The position numbers were made by a program, and so were the translations under genes. The notes under the pieces are model-generated. The model was not told the DNA's origin and made no database searches. It worked only from the letters and a program-made list of their open reading frames with translations. Shown in pieces: positions 35,222 to 43,288 of a DNA stretch of 56,687 bases (the stretch's first letter is position 1; each line of letters begins with the position of its first letter). The stretch comes from Chloroflexota bacterium (lineage in GTDB: Bacteria > Chloroflexota > Dehalococcoidia > SHYD01), in NCBI GenBank assembly GCA_016190485.1, contig JACPQN010000020.1, forward strand, positions 1 to 56,687, read 5' to 3'.

Positions 35222-35597
35222 CGCGGCCCCCCAGCGTCTCCCGCACCGCGGCGCCCAGGACTTCAGGGCTGAAAGGTTTACGCACAAAGCCAGTCCCCAG
35301 CGCCGCGAGGTTCGCCCTGCGGGTCTCGCTGCCTTCGGTGGAGACCACGATGATGGGCACCGTTGCGGTTTTGGGGTTCTGGCGGGCCCGATGGATCATC
35401 TCCTCCCCGCTCAGCACAGGCATGTTGAGGTCCGCCAGCACCAGATCGACCTCCTGGTCGTCCAGCACCTGGAGGGCTTCCGCCCCGTTTGCAGCTTCCA
35501 GGATGCAATCAACGGCACAGCCGCTGAGGCGCAGCGAGCGAATGATCATCTTTCTGATGACCGCGCTGTCGTCCACTATCAGCACCGTGAGCGCCAT
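35214..35597 (-). CDS. cheY: CheY-type response regulator
   Basis: This 127-residue stand-alone receiver has acidic residues in LIVDDSAVIRK, the phosphorylated Asp in LVLADLNMPVLSG, Thr/Ser in IIVVSTEGS and Lys in GFVRKPFSPE. It lies between cheD and cheX; FliM and CheX would be its partners. Confidence 0.92.
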   Translation of the reverse strand: MALTVLIVDDSAVIRKMIIRSLRLSGCAVDCILEAANGAEALQVLDDQEVDLVLADLNMPVLSGEEMIHRARQNPKTATVPIIVVSTEGSETRRANLAALGTGFVRKPFSPEVLGAAVRETLGGRDG

Positions 35598-35633
35598 AAC
35601 CAGCCTCTCTTTTGCGACTCTCCGGGTCTGGGC

Positions 35634-36113
35634 CTACAGGGTCCAGGTCTGCCCGTTGTGGGAGAGGGTCACGGCGCCGCTGACCAGCTCCAGGTACATG
35701 GTGCGGGAGACCGTGCCTCCAACGTCCTCGGTACGCAGGAGGACCTCGTTTTTCCACAGCAGCTTGCGGAGCACCACAAAGTTCCTCCTGCCTATCTGAA
35801 AATAGTCGTCTTGTTCGCTACGGTTGATAGAGGCGCCCCCCGCCACCTTGACTACCAGCCGCTCCTTCCGGGCGCCGGCTTTGTAGCACTCCTGGAAGAA
35901 ACGGGGAAGGCCGGTATCCACGAACATATAGGGATTCTCCTGGGCCTTCTGGGGGTTCAGGGTAGAAACGGGCAGCATGACATGCAGCAGCCCGCCCACG
36001 CCGGCCACCGGGTCGAAGAGGCTGATACCCAGGCAGCTCCCCAGGGCATAGGTGGCCAAAGTGACATCCCGATTGGTGGATATCTTCATGTCGGCTACGC
36101 CTACAGTGATCAT
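35634..36113 (-). CDS. cheD: CheD chemoreceptor glutamine deamidase
   Basis: The protein has 159 residues. The catalytic Cys is in ALGSCLGI and the His in GGLLHVMLP; NAEKRFGP-like regions are replaced by the FVDTGLPRFF and KVAGGASI motifs usual in the family. It deamidates receptor Gln residues and interacts with CheC-type phosphatases, here probably CheX. Confidence 0.92.
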   Translation of the reverse strand: MITVGVADMKISTNRDVTLATYALGSCLGISLFDPVAGVGGLLHVMLPVSTLNPQKAQENPYMFVDTGLPRFFQECYKAGARKERLVVKVAGGASINRSEQDDYFQIGRRNFVVLRKLLWKNEVLLRTEDVGGTVSRTMYLELVSGAVTLSHNGQTWTL

Positions 36114-36139
36114 GTGTTTCCAGACCGCTCCGAGTGTTT

Positions 36140-36976
36140 CTACAGCGCTTGCTTTACGTAGATGGCGGGCCGGACGTACCGGAACCGATGGGAGAGGCCG
36201 TTGAGGCTCTCCGAGTGGCCCACGAAGAGGTGCCCACCGGGTTCCAGGAGGTCCCAGAACCGCTGGATCAGGCGGGCGCGGGTGGCCTGGTCGAAGTAGA
36301 TCATGACGTTGCGGCAGAAGATCACGTCGAAGGGTCCCTGCATAGGCCAGCTATCCATCAGGTTGAGCTGAGCGAACTGGACCATCCTCCGGACGACCTC
36401 CTTCACACGATAGACCTGATCGGGCGAAGCGCCGGAGGCGGAGAAGTAGTGATCAACCAGCGACGGCGCCAGGCCCCGCAGGACGACTTCGTGATACTGC
36501 GCCATCCGGGCCCTGGCCAGAACGGCCCCCGAGATGTCCGTGGCCAAGATGCGCACATCGCGAGAGGCCCCGACAGGCAGCGCCTCCTGGAGCGCGATAG
36601 CCAGGGAGTAGGGCTCCTCTCCCGATGAGCAGCCCGCGCTCCAAAACCGCATGCCGGTTACCGTCGCCTTCTTGGCGGGCAAGATCTGGCCCCGCAGGTA
36701 CTCGAAGTGCTGCGCTTCCCGAAAGAAGCTGGTGGTGTTGGTGGTGACCGCATCGATGAGCTGGTGCAACTCCTGCCCAGACTTGTCCTGTTCCAGGTAG
36801 TCCAGATACGCCGCGTAGCTGGCCACGTCCAAGGCCCGCAACCGTTTGCCCAGCCGGGCCTTGACCAGGTCTTCCTTACCCTGAAACAGGGTGATACCAC
36901 ACTTCTCGTACACCAGTTGGCTGATCTGCTGGAACTGGTCACGGGTCAGTTGTGCAGGCAAGAGGGGGGCAAGCAT
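36140..36976 (-). CDS. cheR: CheR chemoreceptor methyltransferase
   Basis: The protein has 278 residues. The helical N-terminal domain is followed by an SAM-binding domain: TSFFREAQHFEYL, FWSAGCSSGEEPYSLAI, ILATDISGAVLARA, FDVIFCRNVMIYFD and FVGHSESL. It methylates receptor Glu residues using SAM and is the counterpart of CheB. It lies 26 nt upstream of cheD. Confidence 0.95.
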   Translation of the reverse strand: MLAPLLPAQLTRDQFQQISQLVYEKCGITLFQGKEDLVKARLGKRLRALDVASYAAYLDYLEQDKSGQELHQLIDAVTTNTTSFFREAQHFEYLRGQILPAKKATVTGMRFWSAGCSSGEEPYSLAIALQEALPVGASRDVRILATDISGAVLARARMAQYHEVVLRGLAPSLVDHYFSASGASPDQVYRVKEVVRRMVQFAQLNLMDSWPMQGPFDVIFCRNVMIYFDQATRARLIQRFWDLLEPGGHLFVGHSESLNGLSHRFRYVRPAIYVKQAL

Positions 36977-37123
36977 GATGGCAATTCCTTGGACGGGCTA
37001 TGCCCGACTACATCGGCGGCTTTCCTGAAGCGCCTGTCGGCGCAGGTCCGCCTGGGTTATCCCAGTAGGCCAGTGGGGCCGGAGCGTGGCCATCGCTGGG
37101 AGACGCTACGGCCCGTCTCTCCT

Positions 37124-38137
37124 CTAGAAGCTATGCAGGACGCCCAGGTCGTCCTCCCGGTCCAGGGGGATCAGCTTCGCCGGCCCAGGCGTCCGGGCGT
37201 AGCCATTCCCCTTGCCTTTGCTCTGTCCTCCCACCGGCGCCGGCGCCTTCTCCACCCGCCCCCGCTGCACCGGCATCGGGACCCCTGACCGGCCCGGCGT
37301 CTTCACGCTCCCACGTCCCGCCGCCTCCGTCAGCTCAAAGCTCCCCACCATGTTCAGCATCTCCTCCGCCTGCCCCGATAACTCCTCCGCCGCACTCGCC
37401 GACTCCTCCGCATTCGCCGCCGTCTGCTGCGTTACCTGGTTCATCTGCTCCACCGCTACGTTCACCTGGTCCACCCCCTGGCTCTGCTCGTCCGATGACT
37501 GCGCTATCGCCGCAATCGACTCGCTCACCCGGTTCACCCGCTCCCGGATCTCCTCCAGGTTCCGCAACACCTCCTCGTTGACGGCCACCCCCTCCTCGGC
37601 GTTCTTCACCGACCCCTCGATCAGGTTCGCCGTGTTGCGGGCCGCCTCCGCACTCCGCATCGCCAGGTTCCGCACCTCCTCGGCCACCACCGCAAACCCC
37701 TTCCCCGCATCCCCCGCCCGCGCCGCCTCCACCGCCGCATTCAGCGCCAGCAGGTTCGTCTGGAACGCGATCTCTTCGATGGTCTTCACAATCTTCGCCG
37801 TCTCGTCCGAGGAGGCTTTGATCTTGGCAATGGCCTCTGACAGCCGCCGCATGCTCTCCATCCCGCGCGCCGCCGTCTGCTGGTTCTCCTCCGATACCGC
37901 CCTGGCCTCCTTGGCCGACGACGCGTTCTGCTTGGAGGTGGCCGCCAGCTCCTGGAGGTTAGACGCCACCTCTTCCAGGGTGCTGGCCTGCTCCGAGGCC
38001 CCCTGGGAGAGGGACTGGCTGCCGGCGGAGATCTGCTGCGAGGCCGAGGTCACCTGCTGTGCCCCCACCGCCACCTGCGCCAGCTCAGCTAGCAAGCTAA
38101 CCTCGCTCGCGCCCACCGCCTCAGCGGGCACCCGCAT
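37124..38137 (-). CDS. Methyl-accepting chemotaxis protein, signalling domain only (truncated)
   Basis: The 337-residue product holds a long coiled coil with the highly conserved hairpin tip ([41 protein letters not shown] in full family form) and methylation-helix pattern, followed by a Gly/Lys/Pro-rich tail ending in DDLGVLHSF. There are no transmembrane segments, ligand domain or HAMP. The first methionine follows sequence that has stops in every useful frame, so the N-terminal half is missing. It is either a small soluble receptor or a remnant. It precedes cheR in the same orientation. Confidence 0.85.
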   Translation of the reverse strand: MRVPAEAVGASEVSLLAELAQVAVGAQQVTSASQQISAGSQSLSQGASEQASTLEEVASNLQELAATSKQNASSAKEARAVSEENQQTAARGMESMRRLSEAIAKIKASSDETAKIVKTIEEIAFQTNLLALNAAVEAARAGDAGKGFAVVAEEVRNLAMRSAEAARNTANLIEGSVKNAEEGVAVNEEVLRNLEEIRERVNRVSESIAAIAQSSDEQSQGVDQVNVAVEQMNQVTQQTAANAEESASAAEELSGQAEEMLNMVGSFELTEAAGRGSVKTPGRSGVPMPVQRGRVEKAPAPVGGQSKGKGNGYARTPGPAKLIPLDREDDLGVLHSF

Positions 38138-38430
38138 AGTTGGACGCCAGAATACCCACGACCCGTGGAAGCACCCAGTCCCGTTACTCTCCGCTTCGCT
38201 CCGCCCGGCGCAGGCTGTTCGTCGCGTACAGGCGCGCCCGCGCCATCCCCCAAGTGTCGTCGTTCTTTTCGATAAGGTAGCGCTCGTTGCCCGCCCGTCC
38301 GCCGCCTCGCGCCCATCTCACTTCGGGGGCAGCGGCACCCTTCGGGCCGGTATCCACCTTGCCGCTTGCCCCCTGCGCCGTCGGCCCTGAGCAACGGGCC
38401 GTCGTTGTCTCCCGTCGTCATGGGGGTAAG
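38138..38430 (-). other. Degraded sequence upstream of the truncated receptor
   Basis: No continuous receptor coding is visible. One minus-strand frame contains the fragment [20 protein letters not shown], which looks protein-like, but is soon ended by stops; another long frame is Gly/Arg-rich and looks non-coding. It may be remnants of a former receptor or another gene. Confidence 0.4.
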
Positions 38431-38731
38431 TTAGTTTGACTGGCGACAGGGGTCCCCACGGGGCAGGAACCGCCGAACCCGGACCAGTGGCCGCACGTAC
38501 TTTAGGACTAGGAGAATTACGGTTGGCCGTGCTTTCCTAGCGACACTACCTCATAGGGAGAGGTCTGATTTGCGGGCCACTGGCCCTTTCCCCTTTGCCC
38601 CTCACCTGGGCGATTTCCTGCCCCTTGCTGGGAACCCTCAGCCCGCATGTATTGTACCGGCGGGTTAAGTTCCTTCATTGAGACTTCGCTTCGTAGCTAG
38701 ACACTGCCCTAGATGCTATACTTCCGCTGCG
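38431..38731. other. Non-coding stretch before the structured RNA
   Basis: No convincing gene was seen in these 300 nt. A TATACT hexamer at 38717-38722 would place transcription start near 38729-38731, exactly at the first base of the RNA stem P1; no good -35 box is recognised. Confidence 0.4.
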
Positions 38732-38842
38732 AGAGAACTCATAAAGGCAACTACCCTCATCAAGTGAGGGGAAAACCTGTCAGAAGCAGGGGTACGGCCA
38801 TCCGTGCCCTGAGTGGCCTCTGACAGGGATAGTGAGTTCTCT
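38732..38842 (+). ncRNA. Highly structured 5' leader RNA, three-way junction (candidate riboswitch or ribozyme, unidentified)
   Basis: P1 pairs AGAGAACTCA (38732-38741) with TGAGTTCTCT (38833-38842), ten perfect pairs. P2 is CCCTCA-TCAAG-TGAGGG (38754-38770). P3 pairs CCTGTCAGA (38776-38784) with TCTGACAGG (38819-38827), nine perfect pairs, enclosing P3b, GGGTACGG (38790-38797) with CCGTGCCC (38802-38809) around CCAT. Unpaired junction segments are TAAAGGCAACTA and GAAAA. A possible -10 box at 38717-38722 puts the transcript start at P1. The next gene, a secreted protease, starts 120 nt downstream. I do not recognise it as a known riboswitch class. Confidence 0.65.
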
Positions 38843-38961
38843 AGCAAGGCTCGTATTCTGCCACCAGGGGGCGCTTTCTAGTGATGAAGCCGCAGATAAC
38901 CCGTTAATCCTCGTTCTCGTCACCGTTAGGTTCATGACAGTCCCTTCGCAATTGGCTGGAA

Positions 38962-41900
38962 ATGATGAATCCAAGGCTGTATTTATGGATAGTTGTCAGC
39001 ATGGTAGGAGCGATTCTGGCTACTACCAGCAGTAGCGATGCCACAAACCAGTATCCCGAACCGTCCTCCGCCCACCCACTCGTTACCGGCACACTGCGCC
39101 AAGGGTTTAAGGAATCTGTACTCTATCCCCCTGAGCAACAAACGCAAGGCGAAGGCACAAAGCTGCCTTTCAGTCATTCTGCGCTCGGCTTGGCAAGTAG
39201 CTCTTTACCTGCTGAGACTGCTGGCCTCAGCAATCTAAACGATCTCAGCGAAAGGGTCGACGCACCAAATGACCGCACCGCGGCGCAAGACCTCTCACAG
39301 AAGTGGCGTGATGAATTCGAGCCTGGAGTGTTACTCGTGGGTCTAACCAGGGGGCGCACCTGGCAGCAGTTCCAAGCTTTGTTCGTTGGGCAGGGTGTCA
39401 ATCTGTTGGATACGCTCCCCCAGTTTAACGTCCACAAGGTCACAGTCCCTGTGGGTGAGGAGGACAAATACATCGCTCTACTCCGACAAGTTTCAGGAGT
39501 GGCTTATGTTGAGCCCAACTTCTACCAGCGGCTTCATGTTGTTCCCCAGAGCCCGCCAGCCGTTATTGGCTCGCCTCAATTGCTATCGCCGCCTGATGGC
39601 GGCACGGCCACTGATTTTAAGCCGCTGTTACTCTGGAACAACCCTCCGAGCGCCAAGGTTGTCCAACTCACAGTCGCTCCGGCTAACAATGATGGTGCTG
39701 GAGTTAACCTGATTCTGGGCGCAGATAACAGCTTTACGATCCCGCCACCTCCAGAATGGTACGGCCTTCTACCTGATATGACCTACACGTGGCGAGTCAG
39801 AGCCAGCGACGCAGAAACCTTAGTCCAAGAAGACGACCCCCGCTGGGGGCCCTGGTCAGCCGTATGGAGATTTCGGACGCCACCAGCCTTCGCTTCCTCT
39901 ATCGCCCCCCTTTATCCAACCCCAGGGATGGTAGTCCCCTCACTAACACCACTAGTTCGATGGACTGACAACAGTCGTAGTTTTTACTATGAACTCCAGC
40001 TTAGCCCCGATCCAAGCTTCAACGCTGATCCAGCCACAGCGACGGCCTTCGTTATTTGGGTACTTCTCCACGGCGGTGCAACAAATCCCCAAAACACTTA
40101 CGCGGTTCCTGGTGGATTCTTAACCACGGGCCAAACCTACTATTGGCGGGTCCGTCCGAGGGTGCAGGGGGACGGCAAGCCAGCAGCCTGGTCGCCGACC
40201 TGGAGTTTCCAAACGACAACTGGCTCTCCCGCACCTACTCCAACCCCAACAGCAGCGCCTCCTGGCCGGCTGATATTCGGCCCTATTACCTTTGCCACTT
40301 CTGCCAATATCAGCGGCCCCGCCGATGGTTGTCGCGCCCGCGATGCCACGACCTCATTCCCTCCGAGTACCAGTTACGTTCAGGCCCGCGTTGACTACAC
40401 AGGCGCAGGAACGTTCTCAGGACTGCGCTACCTGGATGGTAGGTTATTCCAGAGTGGCGAGGGTTTTCTAGCGGGTCCAGCTGGGTGTACTGTCGTAAGC
40501 ATTTCAGGCTTTCCTCCCCCTGTTGGATTGTTGGACGGCGCTTACAGGCTGGACCTTGTAGTGGATGGCTTCGTTGTTCGGTCTGGCTCATTCACGGTGG
40601 GAAGCTTTGGAAGTCAAGTAACGCCGACAGCTGTGTCAGCGCCTATCGCTTCTGCGACGTCAATACCTACTCCTCAGGCAACTCCCTCTGGCTTCTCAGG
40701 AGCCACGCCTAACGACCCTGGTTATTCGCGCCAATGGAACCTACAAAAGATCAATGCTCTGGCCGCATGGAGGAAGACTACCGGAAATGCTAACATACTT
40801 GTTGCGGTGCTCGATTCGGGCGTAGACCCCTGGCATCCTGACCTGGCTACCGGCTTAATCGTAGGTGATAGCTGCGTCCCCGGTGCAGCTACACCTCAAG
40901 ACGACAACGGACATGGAACCCATGTAGCCGGCACCATCAACGCAAAAGGTAACAATGGTGTGGGCGTCGCTGGTGTTGCGTGGAACGTGAGAATCATGCC
41001 GGTCAAAGTTGCGAATTGGAAGGGTAATGCAGACAACTTCTGCACGGCTAGAGGAATCGAGTACGCGGTGAATCGTGGCGCTAAAGTCATAAACCTTAGC
41101 TTAGGGGGGTCATACTCCTCCACTGCCCAAGAACAAGCAGTGAACTATGCTCTGAGCAAAGGCGTCGCCGTAGTCGCATCCGCGGGAAACTGTGGAGACC
41201 CTCGTAGCTACATCGACAACGGTTGCAAAACATTAAGTCCGGCCGAGTATCCCGCCGCATTTCCTGGAGTGCTGGCCGTTGCGGCCACCGGTTCAGACGA
41301 CCAGCGAGCAAGCTACTCAACTTATGGTTTATATGTCCAGATAGCGGCTCCAGGAGGAACCTCAGACGGACCTGGTGGCATCTTGAGCACTTGCTGGCGG
41401 GAAGCCAACTGCGATTTTCGTGATGGCTACACCTACAATGCTGGCACCTCGATGGCCGCCCCCCACGTTTCCGGACTTGCAGCGCTCATCCTATCCGTAA
41501 AACCAGAACTCACCGGAGTTCAAGTAGCAGATATTGTCAAGCGCTCCGCCGTCGACCTGGGCCCTCCTGGGAAGGACGACCAATATGGCTATGGCCGGAT
41601 TGACGCCGCGGCGGCCGTAGCGTTGGCCTTGGGCGAGGGTTCCCCAATAGCCATACCGACCAGGACACCGACGCCTCCTCCCACCTTCACTGCATTGACC
41701 TTTGGCTCTATTGCCTTTGGCACTGGTTTGGGACCCAACGAGGCCGCCTGCGAGCTTGCCAGAATTGGCAGCACGTTCCCAGCGGGCACCAACCGTGTGT
41801 ACTATCGCCACGATTACACTGGCGCGGGATACTACACCCGAAACTGGTACGTGAATGGGGAAATGGTTGCATCACGGGTGCTCCAAGAAGAAGGCCCCTC

Positions 41901-42501
41901 CGGTTGTGCTTACTCTTTTATTTACGGGACTAGCACTAGCCCTCTGCTACCGGGCACCTACAAGCTTGAGCTAGTCGTTAACAGCCAGGTAGCGCGCCAG
42001 GCCAGCTTCGTCATCGCTGCGCGGACTGCGCCGACAGCTACTCCAACCCGCACCCCTACGCCTACGGCCCCGTTAACGTTTGGCACCATTACCTTCGGAA
42101 CTGGTGTTGCTGACGCTACGCGCTGTCTCTTGAGCGGCACGGGAACCACTCTCAGTAACGTCGGTAGCAAGCTCTATGCTCGTTATGATTACACGGGAGG
42201 AGGACTGTTCACCAGCACCTGGTATCAGAATGGTAGGCGGGTTGCAGGGCCCAGCGATCCCTACACCCTCGAGGGGCCGTCCGGCTGTACTTGGGAATCC
42301 ATTTACACGCTCGGCGGCTCTGCCATACCCCCAGGCACTTATCAACTTGACCTCGCTGTATTCGGGACGGTTGTCCGCTCAGGCAGTGTGACCGTCACCA
42401 CCGCTGCTCCAACGCCAACTGCGACGCCTACGCCGACAGCTACAAGAACGCCTACAAAAACATCAACGCCTACGCCAAGAGCGAGTGCAACGGCCCGCTA
42501 G
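38962..42501 (+). CDS. Secreted subtilisin-like (S8) serine protease with three copies of an unnamed domain
   Basis: The protein has 1179 residues. There is a signal peptide at 1-25 (YLWIVVSMVGAILATTSSS), a pro-domain-like part about 110-195 (GVLLVGLTRGRTWQQF to GVAYVEPNFY), two Fn3-like modules with WRVRASD and YYWRVRPRV, then a first copy of a domain of about 100 residues, the S8 domain with Asp618 (VAVLDSGVD), His651 (NGHGTHVAG) and Ser830 (GTSMAAPHV), and two more copies of the 100-residue domain. Linkers and tail are Thr/Pro rich (TPTRTPTP). No anchor is seen, so it is likely secreted or wall-associated. Composition is less GC-rich than the core genes. A structured RNA leader lies upstream. 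Confidence 0.9.
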   Translation: MMNPRLYLWIVVSMVGAILATTSSSDATNQYPEPSSAHPLVTGTLRQGFKESVLYPPEQQTQGEGTKLPFSHSALGLASSSLPAETAGLSNLNDLSERVDAPNDRTAAQDLSQKWRDEFEPGVLLVGLTRGRTWQQFQALFVGQGVNLLDTLPQFNVHKVTVPVGEEDKYIALLRQVSGVAYVEPNFYQRLHVVPQSPPAVIGSPQLLSPPDGGTATDFKPLLLWNNPPSAKVVQLTVAPANNDGAGVNLILGADNSFTIPPPPEWYGLLPDMTYTWRVRASDAETLVQEDDPRWGPWSAVWRFRTPPAFASSIAPLYPTPGMVVPSLTPLVRWTDNSRSFYYELQLSPDPSFNADPATATAFVIWVLLHGGATNPQNTYAVPGGFLTTGQTYYWRVRPRVQGDGKPAAWSPTWSFQTTTGSPAPTPTPTAAPPGRLIFGPITFATSANISGPADGCRARDATTSFPPSTSYVQARVDYTGAGTFSGLRYLDGRLFQSGEGFLAGPAGCTVVSISGFPPPVGLLDGAYRLDLVVDGFVVRSGSFTVGSFGSQVTPTAVSAPIASATSIPTPQATPSGFSGATPNDPGYSRQWNLQKINALAAWRKTTGNANILVAVLDSGVDPWHPDLATGLIVGDSCVPGAATPQDDNGHGTHVAGTINAKGNNGVGVAGVAWNVRIMPVKVANWKGNADNFCTARGIEYAVNRGAKVINLSLGGSYSSTAQEQAVNYALSKGVAVVASAGNCGDPRSYIDNGCKTLSPAEYPAAFPGVLAVAATGSDDQRASYSTYGLYVQIAAPGGTSDGPGGILSTCWREANCDFRDGYTYNAGTSMAAPHVSGLAALILSVKPELTGVQVADIVKRSAVDLGPPGKDDQYGYGRIDAAAAVALALGEGSPIAIPTRTPTPPPTFTALTFGSIAFGTGLGPNEAACELARIGSTFPAGTNRVYYRHDYTGAGYYTRNWYVNGEMVASRVLQEEGPSGCAYSFIYGTSTSPLLPGTYKLELVVNSQVARQASFVIAARTAPTATPTRTPTPTAPLTFGTITFGTGVADATRCLLSGTGTTLSNVGSKLYARYDYTGGGLFTSTWYQNGRRVAGPSDPYTLEGPSGCTWESIYTLGGSAIPPGTYQLDLAVFGTVVRSGSVTVTTAAPTPTATPTPTATRTPTKTSTPTPRASATAR

Positions 42502-42502
42502 T

Positions 42503-42730
42503 GGCATAGCCCTCAGCTTCGCTTTCCTGGACGGCAGTACATACTTAGTTGAGGCGGATGATCGCATTGAGTATACACAGTACTTGCGAGACGTATCCTC
42601 AAACTGTTTCGCGACCAACTCAATCGTGAATGAGTTTGGCCACTACGGTAGCCCATTCTCTCCTACGAGCATAAACAACGAGTTTGGGACTTGGGGCAGT
42701 CCTTACAATGTAACTGCCTTGAAAATAGCC
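42503..42730 (+). pseudogene. Remnant of a repeat-motif protein (NEFG-x-YGSP repeats) cut by an IS110 fragment
   Basis: One frame encodes LDGSTYLVEADDRIEYTQYL and then VNEFGHYGSPFSPTSINNEFG followed by TWGSPYN. These repeats (N-x-FG-x-x-GSP) are found as C-terminal modules of various bacterial proteins. The frame is shifted relative to the protease and has no start of its own; it stops making sense near 42715, where minus-strand transposase coding begins. It may have been the C-terminus of the protease or a separate small gene. Confidence 0.6.
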
Positions 42731-43288
42731 TCAGGCAGCGGGTTCAAGATGGACCTTGCAGCCTAGCGCCTCGAGGCGGCGAACCAGGCGTCGTTGGACG
42801 GCCTCTTTGTTGCGCTCCTCAAAGTACGTGCCTCCCAGGTCCTCGTAGGTGCGACCATCTCGCAGCAGGAAGTAGCAGATAACCAGTAGGCTGTGGGCCA
42901 CGGCCAGTGCGGCACGCTGAGCCCCGCGCCGGGCTGCCAGCCGGTGGTACTCGGCGGCCAGGTAGCCCTGGGTGTGGCTGGCGGCGCGTGCCGCTTCGAC
43001 CAGGCCGGTGCGGAGCCATGGGCTGCCCTTGCGGGTGCGCCCGCTCGTGCGCTTGCCGGCACTCTCGTGGTTCCCAGGACACAGCCCTGCCCAGGAGGCG
43101 AGGTGGGCGGCACTCCCAAACCGGCTCATGTCCGCTCCTATCTCTGTCAGCAGCAGCTGTGCGGTGCGCTCCCCGATGCCTGGGACCGTCTGCAGCCGCT
43201 GCAGCGCATCAACAACAGGGCGCAGCCGCCGCTCCACTTCGTCGCTCACGGTAGCGATTGCCGCCTCCAAGCCGTCGAGCTCCTGGAG
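42731..43288 (-). mobile_element. IS110-family transposase fragment (C-terminal part only)
   Basis: The part corresponds to about 185 residues of the C-terminal transposase domain including the conserved Ser-containing HESAGKRTSGRTRKG region. The N-terminal RuvC-like half and both element ends are missing. The remnant abuts a broken plus-strand coding fragment on one side and is joined to the GAF gene on the other. Confidence 0.8.

Noticed and set aside
38089-38421. 110-residue minus-strand frame upstream of the receptor
   Set aside because: The composition is Gly/Arg-rich, with no family features and no ribosome site; another frame of the same region has the more protein-like fragment.
38732-38842. 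Assignment of the leader RNA to the c-di-GMP (GEMM) riboswitch
   Set aside because: A GGCAA-like junction is present, but the GNRA-loop P2 and the GACGCAAAGCC core of GEMM are lacking.
42485-42766. The plus-strand frame here as an intact small gene
   Set aside because: Its start is a chance GTG inside the protease tail codons and its last 15 residues are antisense to transposase coding; only the middle looks protein-like, so it is listed as a remnant.
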